DNA of 64,000 nucleotides from JBBTDV01 sp038042605 (lineage in GTDB: Bacteria > Bdellovibrionota > UBA1018): assembly GCA_964358645.1 (NCBI GenBank), contig CAYHPW010000002.1:86977-150976 (forward strand). The letters are read 5' to 3'. Under the pieces are notes generated by a model. That model made no database searches. It was not told the DNA's origin and saw only the letters and a list, made by a program, of their open reading frames with translations. The translations under genes were made by a program, and so were the position numbers. Numbering within the stretch: position 1 is the stretch's first letter; each line of letters begins with the position of its first letter. Positions 52,113 to 61,529 of this stretch are shown piece after piece.

Positions 52113-52616
52113 GTGATGAAAACACGACAAATAGCAGCCAAACACCCCAACGAATCTGCGGTTGAAATGACCGAAATAGTCCTGCCCTCCAGCACAAACG
52201 CACTTGGAACCGTCTTCGGCGGAACAGTGATGAGCTGGATAGATATCGCGGCAGCCATCGCCGCGAGCAGGCACGCAAGACGAGTGGTCGTGACAGCATC
52301 AATAGATGCTCTACACTTTGTGGCACCTGTAAAAGTAGGACACATTGTTCACATAAGAGCTATGGTTAACTTTGTTTCACGTACCTCAATGGAAGTCGGC
52401 GTACGCGTTGATTCCGAAGATCCGTTAAGCGGGGAAAAAAAACATACCGCCACAGCCTATACGACTTTCGTCGCGCTTGATAAAAAAGGCAACCCTGCTT
52501 CCGTGCCGCCTCTTGCTCCAAAAACTAAGGATGATATCCGCAGGTTTAATGAGGCCAAGGAGCGCCGTAAAGCGCGAGTAAGACTTGCAAAGAAAATTAA
52601 CTTACTAAACTCTTAA
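52113..52616 (+). CDS. Hotdog-fold acyl-CoA thioesterase (YciA-like)
   Basis: Hydrolyses acyl-CoA to free acid and CoA. The hotdog signature is LGTVFGGTVMSWIDIAAAIAASRHARRVVVTASIDALHFVAPVKVGHIVHIRAMVNFVSRTSMEVGVRV with the catalytic-type Asp in SWID. 167 residues with a basic C-terminal tail. It starts at ATG 52113 or 52116. Its 3-prime end overlaps the convergent fumarase beta gene by 20 bp. Confidence 0.88.
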   Translation: MMKTRQIAAKHPNESAVEMTEIVLPSSTNALGTVFGGTVMSWIDIAAAIAASRHARRVVVTASIDALHFVAPVKVGHIVHIRAMVNFVSRTSMEVGVRVDSEDPLSGEKKHTATAYTTFVALDKKGNPASVPPLAPKTKDDIRRFNEAKERRKARVRLAKKINLLNS

Positions 52617-53166
52617 GACGTGCGACTGACTGCTCCTCGATTTCCTTATGGAGAGATCCACCGTGAGAATCCATGGTGACCACCGCAGGAAAAGACTCAA
52701 CCCTTAGCTGCCAAATCGCTTCAGGACTCCCGAAAAGTTCTATACCAAAAACATTCTCGACTTCCTTGATGCTCTCAGCAAGCACCTGGGCCGCGCCACC
52801 TATCGCATGAAAATAAACGCATCCAAACTTACGACATGCCTCGAGGGTTTTCCCACCCATGCCGCCTTTGCCGATTATCCCTCTTAATCCGAATTTTTCG
52901 ATTATGCCCGCCTGGTATGGCTCCTCTCGAATCGAAGTGGTAGGACCCGCCGCTGTCACTATCCACGAACCCTTCTGCTTAATAACTACAGGACCGCAAT
53001 GGTAAATAATGCCGTTTTGCAAATTTAGAGGCGGGATATTCCCCTCATAAAGCCATTTATGAACAGCATCGCGACCAGTGAACACGGTGCCGCTTATCTC
53101 CACCATGTCACCAACTTTGAGCTCACGAATCATTCCCTCTGAGAACGGGGCAGTAAGCCGAACCAT
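52597..53166 (-). CDS. Fumarate hydratase class I, beta subunit
   Basis: The beta chain of the two-subunit, iron-sulfur fumarase (also resembles tartrate dehydratase beta). GDMVEISGTVFTGRDAVHKWLYEG, HCGPVVIKQKGSWIVTAAGPTTSIREEPYQAGIIEKFGLRGIIGKGGMG, and C-terminal MDSHGGSLHKEI. 189 residues. It lies 24 bp after the alpha subunit, in one operon. Confidence 0.9.
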   Translation of the reverse strand: MVRLTAPFSEGMIRELKVGDMVEISGTVFTGRDAVHKWLYEGNIPPLNLQNGIIYHCGPVVIKQKGSWIVTAAGPTTSIREEPYQAGIIEKFGLRGIIGKGGMGGKTLEACRKFGCVYFHAIGGAAQVLAESIKEVENVFGIELFGSPEAIWQLRVESFPAVVTMDSHGGSLHKEIEEQSVARLKSLVS

Positions 53167-53190
53167 CTTATTCCTCGCAATCTGTAAAAC

Positions 53191-54084
53191 TCAGTAGAGC
53201 CATCTTTTGATTTCGCCATTGTAATTTATTCGCGCACCTTGGCGCCTGAATGCCCAACACAAGTAAGAAACACTAAGAAAATACGATGCAGGAAGCCTGT
53301 TAAGCGCTGTGATCTTCACACCAAGCAAGGTGGTGTTACCACCAAAGCCCATTGGGCCAATGCCAAGCTTGTTCGCATCCGTAAGACATTCCTGCTCGAG
53401 CTTGGCTAGAGCGGTGTTTCGGCTACGATCGTTGAGCTTTCTAAGGAATTGTTCTTTCGATGCGAGATAACCGCTTGCCCGGTCACCACCGATCGCGACG
53501 CCAAGGATTCCCGGCCCGCATCCTTTACCTTGAGCCTGCATCACTGCATCCAGTATACACTTGCGCACACCCACAAGGTCGCGGCCAGCGCCGAGTCTTC
53601 CATCCGGAAGACTATACTGAATGCTGACATTTTCGGAACCGCCACCCTTCAATACCAGCCTGACATCAAAATAATTTTTCTCCCAAGGCTCGAAGTGAAC
53701 AACTGGTGAACCAGGGCCTATATTCGTACCGCTGTTTTTGCCGGTGAGACTATCCACGCTGTTCTGCCGCAAGTATCCTTTCTTGGTAGCTGTAACAACG
53801 GCGCCACGAAACAACTTTAAAAGCTCCGACTGAGTTGTTCTTTCAGGGTAATGACAGAAAAACAAAATGCTCCCAGTATCTTGACAGAGCGGCTGGCTCT
53901 TAAGCCTCGCAAGCCCAATGTTATCCTTGATTATTCTCAAGGCATACTCGGCGCGGGAACCCTTTTCTTCAGTCACATACGCCGCCTCAATCGTGTCTGC
54001 AACATCTTTTGGCAAATCAGTGGATGTCTTGCGGATCACCTCAATAAAAGCTTCTTCTAAATTCTTTTTTTGGGTCTTGTTCAT
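53191..54084 (-). CDS. Fumarate hydratase class I, alpha subunit
   Basis: Carries the 4Fe-4S cluster for reversible hydration of fumarate to malate. SQPLCQDTGSILFFCHY gives the first ligand cysteine, VRKCILDAVMQAQGKGCGPGILGVAIGGDRASG the others. 297 residues, with an unusual tail AFRRQGARINYNGEIKRWLY that is typical of this alpha family. Substrate tartrate cannot be excluded, but with no tartrate genes nearby fumarate is more likely. The two-subunit class I enzyme is oxygen-sensitive. Confidence 0.9.
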   Translation of the reverse strand: MNKTQKKNLEEAFIEVIRKTSTDLPKDVADTIEAAYVTEEKGSRAEYALRIIKDNIGLARLKSQPLCQDTGSILFFCHYPERTTQSELLKLFRGAVVTATKKGYLRQNSVDSLTGKNSGTNIGPGSPVVHFEPWEKNYFDVRLVLKGGGSENVSIQYSLPDGRLGAGRDLVGVRKCILDAVMQAQGKGCGPGILGVAIGGDRASGYLASKEQFLRKLNDRSRNTALAKLEQECLTDANKLGIGPMGFGGNTTLLGVKITALNRLPASYFLSVSYLCWAFRRQGARINYNGEIKRWLY

Positions 54085-54118
54085 ATGGATATCACTAAAT
54101 AATTCTTTTCGCCCCTAC

Positions 54119-55099
54119 TTAGCAACGATCATTTTCCACAAAAAACTTCAACCCTTCGCTCCAAAGATCATCTATCTTTTCCGGTTGGTCGAATTGGAAA
54201 ACTTTCTTCCTAAACTCGGTTGATCTGTTGAATCCTGAAGAGAACCAAGACATAAATTTCTTGGCATTCACAAACACCATCCTTGGAGTGAATTCCTCTT
54301 CAAGCAGATTTCTAAAATCCCGCAAAAGATTCATATATTTATTTGCATCGGGGATTTGATAAGACCCTTCCGTCAACAATGCATTGGATTGTTCAAATAT
54401 AAATGGATTACGCAACATACCCCTGCCGATCATCACAGCATCGACTTTAGAGTCGGTCAGCCTGCGAATAGCAAGCTCCGGCGTAGCGATATCGCCATTG
54501 CCGATAACTGGAATAGGGCTTTTTGATTTCACTTCAGCTATATAATCCCAGTCAGCTTCACCAGAGTATCCCTGCCCCTTTGTGCGTCCATGCAACGTCA
54601 ACCATGAAACACCGGCTGAAGCAGCAACTTGAGCCACTTCAACAGCATTGCGCGAGGACAAATCCCATCCGCTCCTGATCTTGATGCTGACTGGTAATTT
54701 TACGGATGATACCACGGACCTTAAAATCTTCTCTAAAACTTGCAAGTCACGACAAAGCGCCGCTCCTCCGCCTTTTCTGACCACTTTGGGCACCGGACAA
54801 CCAAGATTGATATCAACAAAATCGGCACGGAGTTTTTCAACCTCTCTGGCTGCCGCACATAACCGCTCGGGATCTTCACCAAAAATCTGGACCCCTACAG
54901 GTCTTTCCTCCTCATGAAAGTTCATAAGCCGCAGGCTTTTATTGCCACCAAAAGAGATCCCATTTGCTGAAACTAGCTCAGAAACCACAGCTGCGCTTCC
55001 CATTCGTCGCATCAAACGGCGAAAAGGTGATGACGTTATCCCAGCCATGGGAGCCAGAATAAAAGGATGCTCTAATACAAGCTGGCCAAGCTGAATCAC
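54119..55099 (-). CDS. dusB: tRNA-dihydrouridine synthase, DusB type
   Basis: FMN enzyme that reduces uridines in the tRNA D-loop. LAPMAGITSSPFRRLMRRMG, NLGCPVPKVVRKGGGAALCRD (catalytic Cys in KGGGAALC region), SIKIRSGWD, LHGRTKGQGYSGEADWDYI, NGDIATPE, MIGRGMLRNP are all present. 326 residues. Its GTG start overlaps the pepP stop by 4 bases. Confidence 0.92.
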   Translation of the reverse strand: MIQLGQLVLEHPFILAPMAGITSSPFRRLMRRMGSAAVVSELVSANGISFGGNKSLRLMNFHEEERPVGVQIFGEDPERLCAAAREVEKLRADFVDINLGCPVPKVVRKGGGAALCRDLQVLEKILRSVVSSVKLPVSIKIRSGWDLSSRNAVEVAQVAASAGVSWLTLHGRTKGQGYSGEADWDYIAEVKSKSPIPVIGNGDIATPELAIRRLTDSKVDAVMIGRGMLRNPFIFEQSNALLTEGSYQIPDANKYMNLLRDFRNLLEEEFTPRMVFVNAKKFMSWFSSGFNRSTEFRKKVFQFDQPEKIDDLWSEGLKFFVENDRC

Positions 55100-56415
55100 C
55101 GTAAAGCTTCTATCTCCTGCACTTCTTTGGGCGCATCGGAGGTCATGACTTCACAACCAGTTTTAGTCACCAAAATATCGTCTTCGATGCGAATGCCTAT
55201 GTTACGAAAATGCGCAGGCACACTGGTATCAGTCGGTTGAATATAAAGCCCCGGCTCTATGGTAAATACCATCCCTTCTTCAAGAACTCGTGCCCCGGTA
55301 CCTTGGATGTAAAGTCCTGCATCATGAACATCGATCCCAAGCCAGTGACTGGTCTTGTGGGGATAAAACCGCAAATGACCATTATTCTTTATGATATCAT
55401 CTAGGTTGCCTGTAAGCAGCCCAAGGCCTAGAAGCCCGTCAACTAGAACTTCACAAACTTGTTTATGAATGTCAGGCAAACTAACTCCTGGTTTCACTGA
55501 TGCTATGGCTTCTTTTTGCGACAGCAAAACCAACTCATATAGATCAGCCTGTGCTTTAGTGAATTTCTTTCCAACTGGAAAAGTTCTCGTCACATCCGCG
55601 GAGTAATAATCAAACTCACCTCCGGCATCTATCAGAACTAGTTCGCCATCCTTTAGTTGCTCGTTATTATTTCTATAATGCAAACAAGCGGCACTTTTCC
55701 CGCAAGCCACGATAGTCGCAAATCCGAGGCGCTTGCAGCCGCCCTTACGGAAATAATAATCAATCAGCGCTTCAACCTCGCTTTCATTCATGTCTGCCTT
55801 GATTGCCTGCATGACTTTCTTATGAGCTAATGCGGTGATTTTGCACGCGCGCCTGAGTTGCTCGATTTCATCCGATGTTTTAAACAGCCGCATTTCACCT
55901 AGAATCCCAGTGGGGTCTCCAATGGAAAGAAGTGACTTACCAGTCCTGCCCATGCTGCGCCGGTAGGCTTCCATAGCTGAGAGCAAACGACGGTCATTTT
56001 TTTCATTTTGCCCAAGCCGATAATATACGCGCTCACAACACCGAAATATTTCAGGAAGTCTTTTTTCAAATTCGCTAACAGGGTATGCTTCATCAGCCCC
56101 GAACACACCACATGCCCGTTCGATGCCGTAAAGCTCACCTTCCCATAACTCTTTTTCCGGCTCGCGCGGTCGCACAAAAAGTACCATCTTAAAATCAGCG
56201 CCGCCAACAGAAGAAGGCGCCAGCACTAAAAATGCATCCGGTTCAGTAAAGCCGCTTAAGTAATAAAAATTACTTTCCTGGCGAAACGGATAGCTTACAT
56301 CCCCGTTTCTGATAACCTCCTCGTTGGAAGGGAAAATGAAAACCGACCCAGGGTTAGCTTTCATCAGAGCACTGCGACGTTCCTTGAAATACGGTGATAC
56401 GTGTGAGAGCAACAT
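55096..56415 (-). CDS. pepP: Xaa-Pro aminopeptidase
   Basis: Dinuclear-metal enzyme that removes an N-terminal residue before proline. The N-terminal domain begins with YFKERRSALMKANPGSVFIFPS. The C-terminal pita-bread fold carries metal ligands DAGGEFDYYSADVTRTFPVG, HKTSHWLGIDVHD, and GMVFTIEPGLYI, GIRIEDDILVT. 439 residues, normal. Overlaps dusB, with which it is co-transcribed. Confidence 0.95.
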   Translation of the reverse strand: MLLSHVSPYFKERRSALMKANPGSVFIFPSNEEVIRNGDVSYPFRQESNFYYLSGFTEPDAFLVLAPSSVGGADFKMVLFVRPREPEKELWEGELYGIERACGVFGADEAYPVSEFEKRLPEIFRCCERVYYRLGQNEKNDRRLLSAMEAYRRSMGRTGKSLLSIGDPTGILGEMRLFKTSDEIEQLRRACKITALAHKKVMQAIKADMNESEVEALIDYYFRKGGCKRLGFATIVACGKSAACLHYRNNNEQLKDGELVLIDAGGEFDYYSADVTRTFPVGKKFTKAQADLYELVLLSQKEAIASVKPGVSLPDIHKQVCEVLVDGLLGLGLLTGNLDDIIKNNGHLRFYPHKTSHWLGIDVHDAGLYIQGTGARVLEEGMVFTIEPGLYIQPTDTSVPAHFRNIGIRIEDDILVTKTGCEVMTSDAPKEVQEIEALR

Positions 56416-56445
56416 ATTTTAACCACCATATTAGGAAGAGGCCAA

Positions 56446-57108
56446 ATGCTCAAGGGAATCATCTTCGATCTTGATGGTACATTGGTAGACTCGCTTTCGG
56501 TTACTTTTGACGCCTTTAATTACGCCATTACTAAACACGGTGGGCAAAAACAAACCAATGAGCAGATAATGAGCTACTTCGGGCCCGGCGAGAAAGAAAT
56601 CTTCTCCAAAATCGTGGGCGCCCGAAATGCGGCGCAGGCATACAAGGACTGTTGGTCCTATCTTGACACGAATTTAGACAATGTCCCCCTTCATAATGGA
56701 ATCGGTGAGCTTCTTAATTATTTTAAAGAAAACAATATCCCGGCCTCCGTAGTAACAGGCAGAAGCTGGAACACCACTGAAACAATCCTCAAACATCATG
56801 GATTGCTGGAACGCTTTGTCACCATTGTCACAAATGACCACGTAAATTTTCCAAAACCTTCGCCGGAAGGGCTCTTTCTCGCACTTAAAACCATGAATCT
56901 TCAACCTGAACAAGCAATGTACATAGGCGACTCACCGGTGGACATCCAAGCAGCGCGATCCGCGGGTTCACATGAAGTGGCCGCGCTATGGGACTCCATG
57001 ACAAAACGTGAAACGCTTGAGCCCTACCAGCCAAGCTATTGGGCCGAGACACCTGGTGAAATCAAAAAAATCTGGGATCAGATAGTAAGCGGCGTAGTTC
57101 CGTTCTGA
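56446..57108 (+). CDS. HAD-family phosphatase (phosphoglycolate phosphatase-like)
   Basis: 220 residues of the HAD superfamily, subclass I: motif I IFDLDGTLVDS with the nucleophile Asp, motif II VVTGRS, motif III lysine region KPSPEGL, motif IV YIGDSPVDIQAA. Sequence is closest in style to Gph/PGP enzymes; the actual substrate is uncertain. It is divergent from pepP and convergent with speA (8 bp between stops). Confidence 0.85.
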   Translation: MLKGIIFDLDGTLVDSLSVTFDAFNYAITKHGGQKQTNEQIMSYFGPGEKEIFSKIVGARNAAQAYKDCWSYLDTNLDNVPLHNGIGELLNYFKENNIPASVVTGRSWNTTETILKHHGLLERFVTIVTNDHVNFPKPSPEGLFLALKTMNLQPEQAMYIGDSPVDIQAARSAGSHEVAALWDSMTKRETLEPYQPSYWAETPGEIKKIWDQIVSGVVPF

Positions 57109-57116
57109 TTGACAGT

Positions 57117-59099
57117 TCAGTGTATGACCGTCTGTGTATCCGACGGCAAACTGTCCTGGCTTTCTGCAGCGACTTTGATCTGCTGGGCATTTTGCTCGGG
57201 ATCAACATAGGTGTACCCATAAAGAACGTTTTCATAAAAATTTTGAAGTTCAACCCCCTCGCGCGGCTTTATCAGCCCCTCGCGGACTTTAACATCTATT
57301 TGTTCCTTCATTCGTTTTTCCAAATCAGTCGCGCTGTATTGGATCAGTGAAAGCACACCCGCTATATTATTGCCCTTGATTATCTCCTCGATGTAGTAAC
57401 CGCCAGGCTCTGACTCATCCAAGAAAACATGCACTTCGTTCACGCGGCCGAAGAGATTATGAAGATCACCCATTATATCCTGATAAGCTCCCATCAGAAA
57501 GAATCCTATGTAATATGGCTCACTGCCGCGCAGATTATGAAGAGGCAGAGTATCACGTATATCCCTTAAATCGATGAACTTGCAGACCTTACCATCCGAA
57601 TCACACGTGATATCACCAAGAGTGGCATTACGCGTTGGTTCCTCGTCCAACCGATGCACTGGGACAATCGGAAACAGGTGCTGGATCGCCCAATGGTCCG
57701 GGATCGATTGAAAAAGCGAGAAATTGCAGAGGTATTGATCCGCCAAATGCTTATTCAGCGCCTCAACATCGTCAGGGACATATTTCAACCCGATCGAATT
57801 TTTATGGATCACCTTGCAGATCTGCCAAAAAAGGTATTCGACCCTCGCTTTATCCTCAAGCGAAAGAAAGCCAAGTTTGAACATGCTGAGGGCTTCTTCC
57901 TTGCGTTGAAGCGCGTCGTGAAAATGCTCGAGCAGGTTCTTTGAAGACAGGTTCTGCGAAAGATAGCGCATCTCCTTTACAACATCGTCCTCGTCTGGGC
58001 TATCTTCCATCGGAAACGGCGTCGATCCTATCTCTATGCTTCCGAAAACATTTACTATGAGGGCTGAATGATGGGCCACCAATGCGCGGCCACTTTCAGA
58101 AACAATATTTGGCTCGTTCACTTCCTCAGCCTGGCATATCTCCTGTATCGAATAGACAACCGCGCTTACATATTCGGACAAAGAATAATTGATGGAGCTC
58201 TCAAAGCTCGTGCGCGATCCATCATAGTCGACACCCAAGCCGCCGCCGACGTCTAGATATTCCAGCTCGAGACCCATCTTGCGCAGCTTTGCATAAATGT
58301 GCGTGCCTTCTTTCACAGCATCTTTGATGGTCTTGATATTGGTAATCTGCGAACCAATATGGAAATGAAGCAACTTGAAGCTGTCCTGCAGCCCATTTTG
58401 CTTAAGCACATGAACCGCGTGCAGCAGCTCCGGTGTGGTCAGGCCGAACTTCGCGGACTCGCCTCCGCTTGACTCCCATTTCCCGCTGCCCTTTGTTGAA
58501 AGTTTTGTCCTTATCCCCAAAAGTGGCGTTACATTCAACTCACGTGCTATGGACATTATATGAAACAGTTCGGTGAGCTTTTCTATTACTATAATAACTT
58601 TCTTGCCAAGCTTAAGGCCCATTAAAGCTGTTTTTATAAAAGCGTAATCTTTATAGCCGTTACATATGACAAGCGAATTTGGCGTAAGATTCATCGCAAT
58701 AACCGCGCTCAACTCGGCCTTTGACCCGGCTTCCAAACCATGGTCATACGGGCGGCCTGCATCGAGAATTTCTTCGACTACCTCTCGCATCTGATTCACT
58801 TTTATCGGGTAAACACCGTTATAGCGGCCCTTGTAGCCAAACTCGGCAATTGATTTTTTAAAAGCTTCATTTAGTGAAACAACCCGATGCCTAATAATAT
58901 CCTGAAAACGAATTAAAACCGGCATCATGACATTGCGGGCTTTGATCTCATCTACGACGGTCATGAGATCAATGCCGACACCCTCGCCACGCTTCGGATG
59001 TACCGTCATGTTTCCAGCAGGATTAATGCTGAAGTATTGGTCACCCCAGTTTTCGATATTGTAAACTTTTAACGAATCAGAAACACCCCATGTTCTCAT
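57117..59099 (-). CDS. speA: Biosynthetic arginine decarboxylase
   Basis: PLP enzyme that converts arginine to agmatine for polyamine synthesis. The PLP lysine lies in YNGVYPIKVNQ, with LLHFHIGSQITN, EYLDVGGGLGVDYDGS, SESGRALVAHHS and a C-terminal ACDSDEP-type stretch (GEVDSDGK seen as TCDSDGKVCKFIDLRDIRDTLPLH). 660 residues, the typical length. Agmatine ureohydrolase or deiminase genes are not in this window. Confidence 0.96.
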   Translation of the reverse strand: MRTWGVSDSLKVYNIENWGDQYFSINPAGNMTVHPKRGEGVGIDLMTVVDEIKARNVMMPVLIRFQDIIRHRVVSLNEAFKKSIAEFGYKGRYNGVYPIKVNQMREVVEEILDAGRPYDHGLEAGSKAELSAVIAMNLTPNSLVICNGYKDYAFIKTALMGLKLGKKVIIVIEKLTELFHIMSIARELNVTPLLGIRTKLSTKGSGKWESSGGESAKFGLTTPELLHAVHVLKQNGLQDSFKLLHFHIGSQITNIKTIKDAVKEGTHIYAKLRKMGLELEYLDVGGGLGVDYDGSRTSFESSINYSLSEYVSAVVYSIQEICQAEEVNEPNIVSESGRALVAHHSALIVNVFGSIEIGSTPFPMEDSPDEDDVVKEMRYLSQNLSSKNLLEHFHDALQRKEEALSMFKLGFLSLEDKARVEYLFWQICKVIHKNSIGLKYVPDDVEALNKHLADQYLCNFSLFQSIPDHWAIQHLFPIVPVHRLDEEPTRNATLGDITCDSDGKVCKFIDLRDIRDTLPLHNLRGSEPYYIGFFLMGAYQDIMGDLHNLFGRVNEVHVFLDESEPGGYYIEEIIKGNNIAGVLSLIQYSATDLEKRMKEQIDVKVREGLIKPREGVELQNFYENVLYGYTYVDPEQNAQQIKVAAESQDSLPSDTQTVIH

Positions 59100-59126
59100 A
59101 GAGACCCTCTATCGGCAGAAAAACAA

Positions 59127-59513
59127 TGCGCAGAACTGTAAGCCGGGTTCTGTCTTCGCGTGTTTTTAATCACGCGGAGGTGATCATTCCTCTGGGACCT
59201 GAGTTACCCCAGGCCTCAAGCGGCTAACCCGGAAGCAATCGGACCAGCTACCTAACGCTTCCCTATTCAGCCTTGCTCCAGGTAGGGTTTGCCATGCCGT
59301 CCGTGTCACCACAAACGCGGTGGGCTCTTACCCCACCGTTTCACCCTTGCCGGCTATTTTAAACAACCGGCGGTTTGTTTTCTGTTGCACTTTCCGTCGC
59401 CCCCATAACTGAGAGCGCCTGGCCGTTAACCAGTACCCCGCTGGTGGAGCCCGGACTTTCCTCCAGCTTAAAGCGATAAAGCTTTTTGCCAGCGATCACC
59501 CGTTCTGCGCAAA
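59127..59513 (-). ncRNA. rnpB: RNase P RNA (type A)
   Basis: The minus strand carries the conserved pieces in order: 5-prime GCGCAGAACGGGTGATCGC, then GGAGGAAAGTCCGGGCTCC, the P-loop region GGGTAAGAGCCCACCGC, AAGGCTGAATAGGG and AAACCCGGCTTACAGTTCTGCGC-like 3-prime end. The 5-prime and 3-prime ends pair (GCGCAGAACGGG with ACAGTTCTGCGC) as helix P1/P2. Limits are set from this pairing, within a few bases. The apparent reading frame at 59359-59541 is not a gene. Confidence 0.95.
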
Positions 59514-59565
59514 AGTTTCTATTAGCACTGTATAGCGGCAACCGGAAGGGGATTAACCCACAAAA

Positions 59566-60375
59566 TTAGAGTTTGTTGGTTTCAGTACCATTGTCCTCGG
59601 CTGATACGGCAGCTTGTTCTTGAATCTCACCCGGTGGCTTGGGTATGAAGAGCATCCTGTAACAGCTCGGACACGAATAGATCTCAGTACTCTTTTGAAC
59701 CTGATTATACAATTGTGGTGGAACTATCATATTGCAGCCCTTACAACGGCCGTTCAGTGCCGGTACTATACCCAGCCCTCCGCGTGCATTTCTAACCCGC
59801 TCGTATTGTGTAAATACCCTTGGATCGATCTTTGACACCAGCTCCGCGCGCTTCTTGCTGAGTTCACCGATATCAGTATCGATTTGAGCATAATGATTAG
59901 ATACTGACGAAGCCTGTATATCCCGCTCTTGTTGGTCCTTGCTAAGCCGTACGGAAAGCTCATCGAGTTCCACACGGATTTTTTCAATAATGGCTTCTGA
60001 CGTTTTAACTTGTTCTGTGAAACTGGCATTTAGCTTGTTTAGTTGCTCGATTTCCTTGGAAATAGCCTGGAACTCATGCGAATTTTGAACTAGTTCAAGC
60101 CGTGAGCCGGATCTAGTCAAACGATCATGATTTAACTCTAGCGCTGCACGAGCCTGGCGGATTACTTTATCCGCTTCCGCGATTTCAGCATCTTTTGCTT
60201 CGATCAAAGATCTTGTCTTTGCAAGGCTTTCTTCAAGCGCCTTCAGTTCAGGTGGGATTGTCGCCCTGTTCTTTTTCAGGTTATCAAGCTTTAGATCCGA
60301 TTCTTGAAGTGATTCCAATACCTTTAACTGCTCTGCTATCGGAACTGATTGCTTCACCTCTTTCCTCCCGGCCAA
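59566..60375 (-). CDS. Coiled-coil protein with C4 zinc ribbon (CdsZ-like)
   Basis: 269 residues: a long coiled coil (residues about 20-195, rich in Leu/Glu/Lys heptads, LKVLESLQESDLKLDNLKKNR) followed by a C-terminal zinc ribbon CKGC...CPSC (GRCKGCNMIVPPQLYNQVQKSTEIYSCPSC). Proteins of this layout next to Nif3 and rnpB have been linked to late translation steps or cell-envelope work in some bacteria, but the role here is unproven. It overlaps the Nif3 gene by 22 bp. Confidence 0.8.
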   Translation of the reverse strand: MAGRKEVKQSVPIAEQLKVLESLQESDLKLDNLKKNRATIPPELKALEESLAKTRSLIEAKDAEIAEADKVIRQARAALELNHDRLTRSGSRLELVQNSHEFQAISKEIEQLNKLNASFTEQVKTSEAIIEKIRVELDELSVRLSKDQQERDIQASSVSNHYAQIDTDIGELSKKRAELVSKIDPRVFTQYERVRNARGGLGIVPALNGRCKGCNMIVPPQLYNQVQKSTEIYSCPSCYRMLFIPKPPGEIQEQAAVSAEDNGTETNKL

Positions 60376-61493
60376 TATGCCTGCATCGGTTGATCAAGAG
60401 CTACTGCTCTTACGCCTACTTTAGACAGCCATTCTCCAACAGTGGGCGCGAAAAAACTTTCGCTTTCTCTATGGCCCACTTCAACAACTGCCATTCCTCT
60501 GCGTGCCCCATCCATCGCATTGTGATAACCGGCCTCGCCGGTAATAAACACATCACATCCGGCCTTAGAAGCAGCTTCAACGAATGAAGCTCCTTTCCCA
60601 GCCACGAAAGCTATCCGTTTTACTCGGGATGGTGCCACTCCAGTCATCAGAAATCCATTGATACTAAATATGCGCTTAACATCTTTAGCCAATTCTGAAA
60701 AGAGTTTAGCTGATGGAAAATCTCCCCAAAAACCATAACCTATCCCTCGAACGATGCCTATCTTAGATGGAACTTGCTCGACAGGATAGAGATCATAAGC
60801 CACTTCTTCGTATGGATGCGCCTGTAACATAGCCGACAACACTGGTTCTTCCATGCTTCTTGGAAGTACGGTTTCAAGCCTGATTTCATTAACTGTTTCA
60901 AGCCGGCCAACTTTTCCTATAAATGGTTTTGTAAGATCCCCGCCGCGAAAAGAGCCCTCGCCTTCGGCACCGAAAGTACACAAATCATATGCCCCGATAT
61001 GGCCTGCTCCAGCCGAGCAAATAGCATCACGAACTTTCGAAACATGCGTGACAGGAACAAATACCGTCAGCTTGACAAGGGCCTCGCCAAGTTTCTCCAC
61101 AAGCCGGCCCTTTGCTACAATATTCAGCCCTTCAGAAACTTTCCTTACCACCTCTAGCGCACACCGATCAAAATTAGTGTGGCTTGCAACGATTGCTATG
61201 CTGTTTTTCATTGCTTCAAATATGAGCGCGTTGAGCTGGCTGCTTTGCTTATTAATAATGCGCCTCAACCCGTCAGAGTGAGGAAAAATACAAGGATGAT
61301 GGTTTATTATGAGCTTGAATTTACGTTTCTTCGCCAGATCTACAGCCTGCTCAGACAAATCAACACTGATAACAGCGCCACTGGTCGGCCACTCGGGATC
61401 GCCAACTATCAGACCCACATTATCCCACTGCTCCGCAGCTCCCGAAGGGGCGTGTTTCTCCATGACTTTGATGATTTGCGAAACGGACTTCAT
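60354..61493 (-). CDS. Nif3-like dinuclear metal protein (YqfO type)
   Basis: 379 residues. The N-terminal Nif3 core (WDNVGLIVGDPEWPTSGAVISVDLSEQAVD, LIINHHPCIFPHS, NTSHTNFD-like SHTNFDRC) and C-terminal half (DVFITGEAGYHNAMDGARRGMAVVEVGHRESE) hold the metal histidines. Between them is the extra CutA1-like insert found in the YqfO type (TVFVPVTHVSKVRDAICSAGAGHIGAYDLCTFGAEGEGSFRGG). Function is debated (GTP cyclohydrolase-like or metal handling). Overlaps the CdsZ-like gene downstream. Confidence 0.88.
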   Translation of the reverse strand: MKSVSQIIKVMEKHAPSGAAEQWDNVGLIVGDPEWPTSGAVISVDLSEQAVDLAKKRKFKLIINHHPCIFPHSDGLRRIINKQSSQLNALIFEAMKNSIAIVASHTNFDRCALEVVRKVSEGLNIVAKGRLVEKLGEALVKLTVFVPVTHVSKVRDAICSAGAGHIGAYDLCTFGAEGEGSFRGGDLTKPFIGKVGRLETVNEIRLETVLPRSMEEPVLSAMLQAHPYEEVAYDLYPVEQVPSKIGIVRGIGYGFWGDFPSAKLFSELAKDVKRIFSINGFLMTGVAPSRVKRIAFVAGKGASFVEAASKAGCDVFITGEAGYHNAMDGARRGMAVVEVGHRESESFFAPTVGEWLSKVGVRAVALDQPMQAYWPGGKR

Positions 61494-61529
61494 ATTGATT
61501 TAAGACAATGCTTAACACCTTTTAAGAAA

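Noticed and set aside
59359..59541. A 60-codon open frame upstream of speA
   Set aside because: It lies entirely within the RNase P RNA gene, which explains the conservation and the secondary structure.
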